Below, in pieces: positions 33,956 to 42,632 of a stretch of 64,000 nucleotides of DNA. Below the pieces are notes generated by a model. That model was given only the letters and a program-made list of their open reading frames with translations, had not been told where the DNA came from and ran no database searches. Each line of letters starts with the position of its first letter. Position 1 is the first letter of the stretch. The translations under genes were made by a program, and so were the position numbers. Source of the DNA: Wielerella bovis (lineage in GTDB: Bacteria > Pseudomonadota > Gammaproteobacteria > Burkholderiales > Neisseriaceae); the NCBI RefSeq assembly GCF_022354465.1, contig NZ_CP092361.1, positions 1 through 64,000 of the forward strand, given 5' to 3'.

Positions 33956-36073
33956 ATGTCTGAACCCAAACGCCCCATACTCCCCCTAATTGTTTTTTTG
34001 GCTGTACTTGAACCGCTTGCTTTGGCAGGCGGTTTTTATTTGGGCGCGACCGTTTTTGTGGATTGGCTCTCGCTCAAAAAAACCGAACCCAGCCCATTCT
34101 TGTTGCTGAAATATTGGCAGATGAACAGGCTGCCTGAAACCATGTTTGTGCCTTTGGTCGCGTCCACGATTTTATCGGCTCTGCTGGGCTTTTTGCCTTT
34201 GATTGTTGTGATGTTGGCTCTGATTTTGGGCAAACCCAAACGTGAATTGCACGGCTCGGCGCGTTTCGCAAACGATATGGAAATCCGCCAAGCTGGGCTG
34301 CTCCAAAACGCCAAAGAACGCGAAAAACAAAAAATGCCCGACATTCTGATTGGCAAACACAAAGGGCAATATTTGCGCTGGTTTGGCAATGAATTTTTTG
34401 AATTGGACGCGCCTACACGCTCGGGTAAAGGTGTCGGCATTGTTATTCCCAACTGTCTGCATTATCGGGACAGTATGGTGGTTTACGACCCCAAATATGA
34501 AAACTTTTTGATTACAGGCGGTTTTCGGCAAAAAAATGGGCAAGAAGTTTATTTGTTCAATCCAGCAGGGGTGTTGCCGAGCAGCGAAGAGAACCCCGAC
34601 CCCACTTTACAAACCATGTCGCCCCTGATGTCGCATTGTTGGAATCCGTACACCTATATTCGCCGAGATTCACGCTTTACTTACAAAGACTTAATGAATA
34701 TGGCGCACATTCTGCTCGCTTCGGGCAACAACGATAGCGGCAGTTCCACGTTTTTCACGGAATCTGCGCGTAAATTGTTTGTCGGATTGAGTTTGTTTTT
34801 GATTGAAACCGAACCCGAGCGCGATTTGTCCGACTACCGCCAACGCACCACATTGGCAAATCTGTTCCGCCTGACTTCGCCGACCGATGGGCGACCGCTC
34901 AATGAATGGCTGAAAGATGAAATTGAAAGCCGCCCCCATTTGAGTTCGCAATGCCAAACTTTGCTGTTGGGATTTGTGAACGGCTCGCCGAAAACGGGCG
35001 CGGACATTTTGTCATCGCTGACCGCGCCATTGGGTATGTTTCTTGACCCTGTTGTGGAAAAAGCCACGTCTTCCGATGATTTCCGTCTTGATGAATTGCG
35101 GAAAAAGCGCATGACAATTTACATCGGCATTGTGCCTACGGAAATGGGGACGTTTCGCAATTTGATGAATTTGTTTTTTAATCAACTGATTGACGTGAAT
35201 GTTCAACAAGGGCTGCCTGAAAACAATCCTGCGCTGAAATACCAATGTTTGCTGTTAATGGACGAGTTCCCAGCATTGGGCAAAATGTCCGTAATCGTGA
35301 ACGCGGTCGCGTTTATTGCTGGCTACAATTTGCGTTTGCTGATTATCAACCAGTCGCCGTCCCAGTTGGAAGACATCTACGGCAAAGAAGCTGCGCGGAC
35401 GCTTACCACCAACTTTGCCTGTCGGGTGCTGTACACCCCACGCGACCAAAAGGACGCGCAGGAATACAGCGAAATCATTGGTTACGAGACGTTCAAAAGC
35501 CGTTCCACTTCGCGCTCTTCGGGTCGTGGCACGAGCCGCAGCCAAAGCATTTCCGACCAAAAACGCGCCGTGATGAACCCTGACGAGATGAAAACCATGC
35601 CCGCCAGCGATTGCATTGTTACGCTGAACAAAGTCCGTCCGATTTACGCGCAAAAAATCATTTATTGGCAAGACCCTGTTTTTACAGCACGTTTGGACAA
35701 ACAAAAATACCCAGTTCCCAAAATTCCTGAACTGGATTTGCCTGTTCCCAAAGTGCATTATCAGGAAAATTTAGCCCCAAATCACATTCAGCCAGCCACC
35801 GAAACCAATTTCAGGCAGCCTGAAAATCCCCAAACCCAAACCGAACCATTGAGCGCAGAAGAAATGGCAAGTTTTGAGTGGGAAAAATGCGTGAACAAAG
35901 AAGCGGTAAGCGAAAGCGTGTTGGCTTTGATGATACGCAAGGGAACGAATGATACGCCTGAAAATATGCAGGCAGTCAAAAACTTACCCGATTTGTGGCT
36001 GCTGGATAAAATGCCTGAAATCGCAGCTTTGTTAGCAGAAAATTCAATAGAAACAACGGAGAATAAAACATGA
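33956..36073 (+). CDS. virD4: VirD4/TraG-like coupling protein
   Basis: 705 residues. Two N-terminal membrane helices, then Walker A (LDAPTRSGKGVGIVIPN near residue 151) and Walker B (LLLMDEFPALGKM near 436), as in type IV coupling proteins that deliver relaxase-DNA to the channel. The C terminus is a variable acidic tail with a DUS-encoded RQPENP. AAAAGGAAAAACC precedes the ATG. It overlaps the next gene by four bases, so the coupling protein and the polyvalent protein are translationally coupled. Confidence 0.95.
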   Translation: MSEPKRPILPLIVFLAVLEPLALAGGFYLGATVFVDWLSLKKTEPSPFLLLKYWQMNRLPETMFVPLVASTILSALLGFLPLIVVMLALILGKPKRELHGSARFANDMEIRQAGLLQNAKEREKQKMPDILIGKHKGQYLRWFGNEFFELDAPTRSGKGVGIVIPNCLHYRDSMVVYDPKYENFLITGGFRQKNGQEVYLFNPAGVLPSSEENPDPTLQTMSPLMSHCWNPYTYIRRDSRFTYKDLMNMAHILLASGNNDSGSSTFFTESARKLFVGLSLFLIETEPERDLSDYRQRTTLANLFRLTSPTDGRPLNEWLKDEIESRPHLSSQCQTLLLGFVNGSPKTGADILSSLTAPLGMFLDPVVEKATSSDDFRLDELRKKRMTIYIGIVPTEMGTFRNLMNLFFNQLIDVNVQQGLPENNPALKYQCLLLMDEFPALGKMSVIVNAVAFIAGYNLRLLIINQSPSQLEDIYGKEAARTLTTNFACRVLYTPRDQKDAQEYSEIIGYETFKSRSTSRSSGRGTSRSQSISDQKRAVMNPDEMKTMPASDCIVTLNKVRPIYAQKIIYWQDPVFTARLDKQKYPVPKIPELDLPVPKVHYQENLAPNHIQPATETNFRQPENPQTQTEPLSAEEMASFEWEKCVNKEAVSESVLALMIRKGTNDTPENMQAVKNLPDLWLLDKMPEIAALLAENSIETTENKT

Positions 36074-39000
36074 GCGATTACGACAACATTCAAAACGCCC
36101 TGAACCACATTGACCCACAAGACCGCGAGACATGGTTTCGCATGGGTGCGGCGATTAAAGACGAATTGGGCGAAAACGGCTTTGAAATGTGGGACAACTG
36201 GTCTCGCCAAGCCGACAATTACAAGCAAACGGACGCGCAGTCGGTGTGGAAATCCATTAAAACAGGACACATTCACATTGCGACTTTGTTCAAAGTGGCG
36301 CGTGAAAACGGCTACCGCCCTGAACACCCTTACACGCCACCCAGCCCCGAAACGCTCGCCCAGCGCGCCCAAATTGCCCAAGAAAAGCAACGCGCCGAAG
36401 CCGAGCGCATTGCCCAAGCCCATGCCAAAGCGGAAAAAACCGCTTACGGTATTTGGAAAAATGCCAGCCCAGCCGACCCCAAACACGCCTACGCCCAAAA
36501 CAAAGGCTTGGGGTTGAGCGAAGCCGCCATGAGCGTTATCCGCCAAAACGAATACAACGGCAAAAAGCAGTTGATTATTCCCATGTATTCAGAGAAAAAA
36601 TTGGTCAATGTGCAAACCATTGATGAAGACGGCAACAAAAAATTCCTGAATGGCGGTCAAAAGCAAGGCGCGTACACGATTATTGGCGATTTTAAGCAAA
36701 ATCAACAAGGCATTATTTTGGCGGAGGGTTTTGCGACCGCCGCCAGCGTTCATAAAGCGACTGGCAAGCCTGTTGTGGTGGCGTTTGACGCGGGCAATTT
36801 AAGAGCGGTTTCGGAAAAGCTGTTGAACGTGCTGCCTGAAAACGTGCCTGTTTATTTCGCCGCCGACCAAGACCCCAGTCAAACAGGTTTACACAAAGCC
36901 CAAGCCGCCGCCGAAGTGTGGGGCGAGCGCGCCCAAATTCTGCTACCTGAATTTAGCGATAAACAAATCGCTGAATTTCAAGAAAAATTTGGCGAAAACA
37001 AAATCCCGACCGATTTCAACGATTTGCACAAATTAGCAGGAATTGACGCGGTGCGTGAACGGTTTGACGGCTTGGCAATGGCGCGAGAACCTGAAATGAA
37101 AGCGGACACGGATTTCAGGCAGCCTGAAATGGAACACGTTAAACCCGAGTTATCGCGTGAAGAATTGTTGAAAAACAATTATTGGCGCGTGGCAAATGGT
37201 TACGACCCTTTGCCCGAGCAGGAAATCAGGCAGCCTGAAAATGCCGAGCCGCAGGAAATCCGTACTGCATGGAACGATTTTCCGCCCGTGATTAGTAATG
37301 GAAAATTGGGCGATTTGAAAAATGAACCCGAATACCCAGCCGCCAAAGCTGGCGATGTGGTGCAATCGGCTTTATTGGTGGAAAAGCTGTTGAAAGATGA
37401 AACCATTCAAGAAATCAAAAACTTGATTGGCGACAATCAGCCCATTCTTGTACCCATTCAATCCGAAGAAGCGAGCGGTAAAAATCGCATTCCACACGCC
37501 ACAGCACACGCATTAGCGGATAAATTGGGATTACAGGTGGACACGGATATTGTTCAAAGTAATACCGTTAAACGCACCGATACAGGCATTTACCACCGCT
37601 ATGTTGCCCCACCCGAGTTTAAAGGCGAAGTTCAGGCTGGCAAATCGTATTTGATTGTTGATGATACGCTTTCTGTTGGCGGTACGATTGCCACGCTCAA
37701 AGGTTATATTGAGAACAAGGGCGGAAAAGTCATTGGTTCAACCGTGATGACGGCACACGCTTTAAAAGTGGATATTCCTATTCAGCCCAATATGTTACAA
37801 TCTTTGCAACAAAAACAAGGTTTAAACGAATATTGGAAACAGGAATTTGGTTATGGTGTGGACAAATTGACCCAGCAAGAAGCAGGACATTTGCGGAAAC
37901 CCACGCTGGAACAAATCCAAGAGCGTGTTCAAGAAGCACGGCAAAACCTGAATTTATCACAAAATAAGGAATTAAATCATGAACAAACAACCCAATCTGT
38001 TGAAACCCAACAACGACCAGTACACCCAGCACCTGAAATTGACGGAGCAAGAATTTCAGGAACTGAAACAGTATGGCAAGGACGCGGACAGGTTCTTCAA
38101 AGCGTTTTTCAGCAACCGCAACCACCAAGAAACGAAGAAGTAAGCCCACCCACCCAAGCAGCCACATCAGAAAAAGATGTGGCTGTTTCTTTTTCTGAAA
38201 AGGAAAGCAGTATGGAAAACGAAAACCCACAAAAGCACGATTTACCCGAACCCGAGTTCAGGCAGCCTGAAAACGAGCGCGCCCCCGATTTCTACAATTA
38301 CAATTTTGAAGATTTACCCAAAGAACGTCCACAAGTCGCGCAAAATCAGCAAGAAGCCCAAACACCTGAACCCGAAACCACCCCTGCCGATTTCAGGCAG
38401 CCTGAACCCGAGACAGCCACATCAGAAAATGATGTGGCTGTTTCCGTTTCAGAAACCAATCAAGCTGAACAAGAAACACCCAGCGAAAAAATCGGGCAGC
38501 CTGAACGCCCCAACCTTGAACCTGATGAACCCGAACAGGAAATGCACAATACCATTGAATACGAAGCATTCCAGCGTGAAATTGCCCCTGCCGAATCTGA
38601 AAAGACCGAGTTCAGGCAGCCTGAAAATCCCAGAGTAGCGCAAACACCGCCCACGACCGAGCTTGAAACCGAAGAACCCAAGCAAGAAAAAAACGAACCT
38701 GAACGCCCTACCCCCGAGCAGGAAAAATCCCAAGCGAATACAGGCTTGGATTACACAATCCCAGCCCATTTGCAAAGTCGCATGATTGCCGTAGATGCCC
38801 AGCGTTTCCGCGTGATGAACCACGAAATGGGCGCACATTTATTGCGTTACACCGCGCCTGACAATCCCAAAACCGTGTTGTTTGAAGACAAAGGCAAAAC
38901 CATTCACACCGCCCGAGACGACAAACAAACCATTCAGGATATGTTGGACGTGGCAAAAGCCAAAGGTTGGGACAGTATCAAAATTTCAGGCAGCCAAGAA

Positions 39001-39561
39001 TTTAAGCAGCAGATGTGGTTAGAAGCCGAAAGTCGCGGCATTGCCACCAAAGGCTACAAACCCAGCCCCGAAGATTTAGCCATTTTGGAACGCCGCCGCG
39101 AAGAACGCGCCACAAACAGCATTGCCGAAGCCGAAAAGCTGAAACAGCAATCCGCAACCCCTGAACGTCCCGAAAGCACCATAAAAACCATTCCTACCGA
39201 AGCAGTTAAAGCGGCGGACACGGTCAAAGCCCATGCCACGCAAGCGCAACAGACTAACGCCCCCAAACCCAGCGACACCGCCAAAGCGCAATACGAAAGC
39301 AAATTGGCAACCTTGCCGACCGAACAGCAGCACAAAGCACGGTTTTACGAGCGGCAAGCATTGGCAGCCATGCGCCATATGCCAGCCGAGTTCCACGAAA
39401 AAACGCGGCAAGCCATTTACGAGAACCAAACGGATTTAATCCGCAATGGCAAATACCACGCGCCCGACCCTGCGAAAACGCAAGACAGGCAGCCTGAAAA
39501 AGCGCAAGAAAAAGCCCACGAGCGCGCGCCCAGCCGTGATGATTGGGAAATGGAACGCTGA
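36070..39561 (+). CDS. Polyvalent protein: PriCT/Toprim primase, phosphoribosyltransferase, LPD7
   Basis: 1163 residues. Residues 1-80 resemble PriCT_2 (HIDPQDRETWFRMGAAIKDE). Residues about 150-310 form a Toprim primase-like domain (IILAEGFATAASVHKATG...VYFAADQDPSQTG). Residues about 410-590 form a phosphoribosyltransferase-like domain with the PRPP loop SYLIVDDTLSVGGTIATLKGYI. A low-complexity region with many DUS-encoded RQPE units follows, then an LPD7-like domain (residues 890-1000) and a basic tail ending SRDDWEMER. Polyvalent proteins are carried into recipients with the DNA. It overlaps virD4, and an internal RBS-ATG at 38212 suggests an ancient fusion or internal start. Confidence 0.85.
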   Translation: MSDYDNIQNALNHIDPQDRETWFRMGAAIKDELGENGFEMWDNWSRQADNYKQTDAQSVWKSIKTGHIHIATLFKVARENGYRPEHPYTPPSPETLAQRAQIAQEKQRAEAERIAQAHAKAEKTAYGIWKNASPADPKHAYAQNKGLGLSEAAMSVIRQNEYNGKKQLIIPMYSEKKLVNVQTIDEDGNKKFLNGGQKQGAYTIIGDFKQNQQGIILAEGFATAASVHKATGKPVVVAFDAGNLRAVSEKLLNVLPENVPVYFAADQDPSQTGLHKAQAAAEVWGERAQILLPEFSDKQIAEFQEKFGENKIPTDFNDLHKLAGIDAVRERFDGLAMAREPEMKADTDFRQPEMEHVKPELSREELLKNNYWRVANGYDPLPEQEIRQPENAEPQEIRTAWNDFPPVISNGKLGDLKNEPEYPAAKAGDVVQSALLVEKLLKDETIQEIKNLIGDNQPILVPIQSEEASGKNRIPHATAHALADKLGLQVDTDIVQSNTVKRTDTGIYHRYVAPPEFKGEVQAGKSYLIVDDTLSVGGTIATLKGYIENKGGKVIGSTVMTAHALKVDIPIQPNMLQSLQQKQGLNEYWKQEFGYGVDKLTQQEAGHLRKPTLEQIQERVQEARQNLNLSQNKELNHEQTTQSVETQQRPVHPAPEIDGARISGTETVWQGRGQVLQSVFQQPQPPRNEEVSPPTQAATSEKDVAVSFSEKESSMENENPQKHDLPEPEFRQPENERAPDFYNYNFEDLPKERPQVAQNQQEAQTPEPETTPADFRQPEPETATSENDVAVSVSETNQAEQETPSEKIGQPERPNLEPDEPEQEMHNTIEYEAFQREIAPAESEKTEFRQPENPRVAQTPPTTELETEEPKQEKNEPERPTPEQEKSQANTGLDYTIPAHLQSRMIAVDAQRFRVMNHEMGAHLLRYTAPDNPKTVLFEDKGKTIHTARDDKQTIQDMLDVAKAKGWDSIKISGSQEFKQQMWLEAESRGIATKGYKPSPEDLAILERRREERATNSIAEAEKLKQQSATPERPESTIKTIPTEAVKAADTVKAHATQAQQTNAPKPSDTAKAQYESKLATLPTEQQHKARFYERQALAAMRHMPAEFHEKTRQAIYENQTDLIRNGKYHAPDPAKTQDRQPEKAQEKAHERAPSRDDWEMER

Positions 39562-39590
39562 TTTGATTTGTTGATTTTTGAAACCAAAAA

Positions 39591-39622
39591 CCCTGTTTAG
39601 CCAAATGGTTAAGCAGGGTTTT
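39591..39622 (+). terminator. Terminator-like hairpin after the polyvalent gene
   Basis: CCCTGTTTA (39591-39599) pairs with TTAAGCAGGG (39609-39618), followed by TTTTGT, just before the small zinc-ribbon gene. Confidence 0.65.
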
Positions 39623-39638
39623 GTATTGGGAAAACACC

Positions 39639-39818
39639 ATGAAAGTCAATCAGTTTAGTGGCGACTTGACATTACCACGTCAATTTTATTGCCAAAATTG
39701 CGGTGTGGGCGTGGTCGTTACCGAAGCCAGCGACCGCCGCTTTCGCTATTGCTGCCAACGCTGCGAAAAACAGTATTGGCGGCGCACTTCAAAACGCAAT
39801 AATCGGAGAAAAAAGTGA
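39639..39818 (+). CDS. Small zinc-ribbon-like protein
   Basis: 59 residues starting at MKVNQFSGD. Two Cys pairs (FYCQNCG and YCCQRCEKQ) and a very basic C terminus (RRTSKRNNRRKK) suggest a zinc-stabilised nucleic-acid binder. It overlaps the mobC-like gene by four bases, so it probably belongs to the relaxosome operon. Family not recognised. Confidence 0.7.
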   Translation: MKVNQFSGDLTLPRQFYCQNCGVGVVVTEASDRRFRYCCQRCEKQYWRRTSKRNNRRKK

Positions 39819-40381
39819 AAAATTCATCAAAGAAAATAGATGTTTACGGCTTAACAACTGATGAAATTCAGCAGTTGCGGCAAATCGCCAAAGAACGCTA
39901 CGGTAAAGCCAGCGTTTCGCTGCTCGCCAAAAAATTGTTGCAAGCGCAAATCAGGCAGCCTGAAATAATAAATACACATGAAGAACAATTATTTGAGCGT
40001 TTAACCTTGCGATTACCGCCCAAGCAACAGGTTTATTTGACCCAAAAAGCCAAAGAACAACATAGCACCCTAAACGAAGTAGCCCGAGACATCATCGCCG
40101 AATACATTACCCAAAACCCTGTTTTAGGCAATGACGCGGTTCAAGCTCTGTTTCAATACAATTACCAGCTTTTACGGATTGGGCGAAATATCAATCAGAT
40201 AGCAAGACAATTTAATGAAATGTCGCCCCAATCACTTACCACCAAACAGCTTAATGAACTTGTGGAATATTTGGACTATCACACGGATATTGTTCATAGG
40301 GTACTGGAAAAGCAAGAAAAACCGCTTAAATTTAGTGAAAGTTGGAGATTGATGTATGAAGCAGCTAAACAGGCAAATTGA
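39815..40381 (+). CDS. mobC: MobC-like relaxosome protein
   Basis: 188 residues. The N-terminal half is ribbon-helix-helix-like with a DUS-encoded RQPE. The second half has LRLPPKQQVYLTQKAKEQHSTLNEVARDIIAEYI and YNYQLLRIGRNINQIARQFNE, the latter typical of MobC-type mobilisation proteins. It should bind oriT and help the relaxase open the nic region. It overlaps the relaxase gene by 26 bases. Confidence 0.8.
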   Translation: MKNSSKKIDVYGLTTDEIQQLRQIAKERYGKASVSLLAKKLLQAQIRQPEIINTHEEQLFERLTLRLPPKQQVYLTQKAKEQHSTLNEVARDIIAEYITQNPVLGNDAVQALFQYNYQLLRIGRNINQIARQFNEMSPQSLTTKQLNELVEYLDYHTDIVHRVLEKQEKPLKFSESWRLMYEAAKQAN

Positions 40382-41483
40382 TGATTGGTTTATCGGCTAC
40401 AAAACCCATGCCGTGCAGCCCAAGCGCAGTTCTTTGGGTGGTGGCAGCCCAAACCGTAGCCCCAAGCCATTTGCCAAAACAGGCTTGAAATCGGGTACAG
40501 GTTTGAAAAATTTACAGGCAGCCGCCGCCAAAAAGCCCGAAGTTATGGTTAAAATCGCCAAACGTGTCAGCAAAAATTCCAAAGGAATTAACGGTGTACA
40601 AAATCATATGAAATACATTTCGCGCAATGGCGAATTGCCACTTGAAACCAATCATGGCGACAAAGTTCAAGGCAATCCAGCCATTCAATCCCTGATGAAC
40701 CATTGGCAGAAATCAGGCATTCCCCAAAATTCCGACAAACGCGAAGCGATTAACATTGTGCTGTCCATGCCAGCAGGTACGCCACCGCAAGCCGTGTTGA
40801 ATGCGGCGCGTCAATTTGCGGCTGAACAGTTTGAAAAACATGAATATGCCTTTGTGTTGCACCATGAAAGCGAGCGAGACGGCGAGCCACCCCACCCACA
40901 CGTCCACTTGTGTGTCATGGTTCGTGATGAAGACGGTATCCGCTTAAATCCACGCAAAAATGATTTGTTTGAATGGCGTGTCCGCTTCGCCGAAAAAATG
41001 CGTGAACAAGGTGTAGAATGCACCGCCACGCGGCGACAACATCGTGGGCAGAGCATTAAAGGGCAGAAAGCCGACATTCGCCAAATCATTATCCGAACCA
41101 TGCAGGAAGAAAAACAGGGCAAGCAGCCTGAAAACATCAAGCGTAGCCACATTGCCCAAGCCAATGTTGAAGCGATTTTAGAAGCCCTGAAAGCGCAACA
41201 GCGACCGCAACACCCTTTTCAGGAAAAAGCCCAGCAAGCCAAAGACCACATTACAGGGCAGTACAGCTTGATTTCAAGGGAATTGTACAAATTGGGTTAC
41301 AAAACCGAAGCCAAAATCATGAAAGATTTTGCCAACGAAGTTTCAGGAAAAAGTTTGGACACCCAAGCCCAACAAATCTACGACCGCCACGCGCATTCTC
41401 TCCAACAATCTCAAACCCAAACCAGCGAGCCGAAAGCCGAGCCGAAAAATCCCAGTCGTGATGATTGGGAAATGGAACGCTGA
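40356..41483 (+). CDS. MOBP-type relaxase
   Basis: 375 residues. Catalytic tyrosine candidate Y87 in GVQNHMKYISRNG; the metal-binding histidines are in EPPHPHVHLCVMVRDEDG (H180, H182, H184). It nicks oriT, stays covalently bound to the 5' end and pilots the strand through the secretion channel. The extreme C terminus SRDDWEMER is identical to that of the polyvalent protein, a probable VirD4 recognition signal. The nic-like sequence lies 170 bases after its stop. Confidence 0.9.
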   Translation: MKQLNRQIDDWFIGYKTHAVQPKRSSLGGGSPNRSPKPFAKTGLKSGTGLKNLQAAAAKKPEVMVKIAKRVSKNSKGINGVQNHMKYISRNGELPLETNHGDKVQGNPAIQSLMNHWQKSGIPQNSDKREAINIVLSMPAGTPPQAVLNAARQFAAEQFEKHEYAFVLHHESERDGEPPHPHVHLCVMVRDEDGIRLNPRKNDLFEWRVRFAEKMREQGVECTATRRQHRGQSIKGQKADIRQIIIRTMQEEKQGKQPENIKRSHIAQANVEAILEALKAQQRPQHPFQEKAQQAKDHITGQYSLISRELYKLGYKTEAKIMKDFANEVSGKSLDTQAQQIYDRHAHSLQQSQTQTSEPKAEPKNPSRDDWEMER

Positions 41484-41511
41484 CGCGCTGCCCTACTTTC
41501 TTTCTGATACC

Positions 41512-41556
41512 AAAGGCATTCCGAAGTCCACTATGGGCTTCGGAGTGCCTTTTTTT
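41512..41556 (+). terminator. Terminator of the relaxase gene
   Basis: AAAGGCATTCCGAAG-N11-CTTCGGAGTGCCTTTTTTT, a long stem with T-tract. Confidence 0.8.
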
Positions 41557-41586
41557 GTGCCTGATGAACCAGCCCCACAAGGGGCG

Positions 41587-41660
41587 TTTCCGCGAACGCG
41601 GAATGTAAAACATCGCATTTAGCGGTGTTTTTGGCACGTTGTGCCTATCCTGCGTTCTAA
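41587..41660 (+). other. oriT: Predicted origin of transfer (oriT) with nic site
   Basis: CCTATCCTG at 41644-41652 followed by C matches the MOBP consensus nic (RP4: CCTATCCTG then C), so cleavage is predicted between 41652 and 41653 on the plus strand. GGCAC-GTT-GTGCC lies immediately upstream. Two further hairpins precede it: TTCCGCG-AA-CGCGGAA and AAAACATCGC-ATTTA-GCGGTGTTTT. The relaxase gene is adjacent. Transfer from here would lead with the region to the right. Confidence 0.75.
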
Positions 41661-41727
41661 ATTTTTAAGGTTTTAAAATAAAGAAAAATCAGCCCACCCC
41701 GTCTATTTAGTACAAATTTAGCCATTT

Positions 41728-41881
41728 TTGGTAGCAATTTGGTAATGATTTGGTAAAATTAGGAACAAAATATTCATCAAAAGGAAATTAAAAATCCAAC
41801 TATGGTAAAAATGAAACAGTAAATTAGGGGGAATAATCCTTTCTTGATAAAATAAATTCCTAATTTGGAAATAATTTGGTA
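41728..41881. repeat. 11-bp phased TTGGTA repeats next to oriT
   Basis: TTGGTA at 41728, 41739 and 41750, each exactly 11 bp apart in the context ATTTGGTAATG, and again TTGGAA at 41865 and TTGGTA at 41876, 11 bp apart. The surrounding 250 bases are very AT-rich. Helical phasing suggests cooperative binding along one DNA face or bent DNA. The rest of the 41484-41944 interval has no gene. Confidence 0.65.
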
Positions 41882-41944
41882 ATTATGTGTATAAAAATGG
41901 AAATTTATGGTACGATTTAGGGAAATAATTTAGGAATTTTGCTT

Positions 41945-42370
41945 ATGAGTGATTTAGATGATTTTATGGCAGAAAACACGCCGACTTTCCGCTCAAAATT
42001 ACAGCCGTATTTGAGTGATATTCAAACTTTATGGCAACACGATTATTCCGAGCCTGACATTCTGCGTTATTTGTCCGAGAAAAAAATGCTGGTGGTTACA
42101 CGAAAAACGCTACACGCTTTTATCGTGAAAAACATTCAGCCCAAAACACCGACACCCCAAACGGTTGTTGAACCGCCCAAGCCGATTATTCATCAAAAGG
42201 AAAAAGTGGTTTCTCCACCTAATGCACCTGCTCCCGAAAATACACCCAACACACAAACCAGCGAAGTATCCACCGAGCAGGAAAAGCCCACACCTACGGA
42301 TAAGCCCAAACTGAAAAAAGGCATCAAAAAATTTGACTGGAAAAACGCCACTTCGGACGGTTTAGTTTAA
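41945..42370 (+). CDS. Unknown oriT-proximal protein
   Basis: 141 residues from the ATG at 41945 (TTTAGGAATTTTGCTT before it). The N-terminal 60 residues look like a small helical DNA-binding unit (YSEPDILRYLSEKKMLVVTRKTLHAFI); the middle is Pro/Glu/Thr-rich; the C terminus KKGIKKFDWKNATSDGLV is basic then neutral. Position beside nic and the phased repeats suggests a relaxosome accessory or regulator, similar in place to TraK of RP4, but homology is not evident. Confidence 0.65.
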   Translation: MSDLDDFMAENTPTFRSKLQPYLSDIQTLWQHDYSEPDILRYLSEKKMLVVTRKTLHAFIVKNIQPKTPTPQTVVEPPKPIIHQKEKVVSPPNAPAPENTPNTQTSEVSTEQEKPTPTDKPKLKKGIKKFDWKNATSDGLV

Positions 42371-42383
42371 GAAAGGAAAAATC

Positions 42384-42632
42384 ATGAGTGCTGTTTTAAA
42401 TTTGATTTTGTCTGATGAAATCAATCAAAAATTGGAAAAATTGGTTTCTATTAAGGGGCAAAACAAATCAGAATATGTTACAGAATTGTTAATTAACCAC
42501 GTTCATAGCCAAAATACTGATGAACCATTTAATTTTGATTTAGAACGCATGAAATCACGGGTTGAAGATGATTTCGTGGCTGTTCCTAAATTTGAAAATA
42601 GAGATGATTTAATCAAGTGGTTGGAGCAGTAA
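42384..42632 (+). CDS. Antitoxin, ribbon-helix-helix type
   Basis: 82 residues. The N terminus (LNLILSDEINQKLEKLVSIKGQNKSEYVTELLINH) fits a ribbon-helix-helix DNA-binding fold, and the acidic C terminus fits a toxin-neutralising arm. GAAAGGAAAAATC precedes ATG. The toxin gene starts at the very next base after its stop. It probably autoregulates the pair. Confidence 0.75.
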   Translation: MSAVLNLILSDEINQKLEKLVSIKGQNKSEYVTELLINHVHSQNTDEPFNFDLERMKSRVEDDFVAVPKFENRDDLIKWLEQ

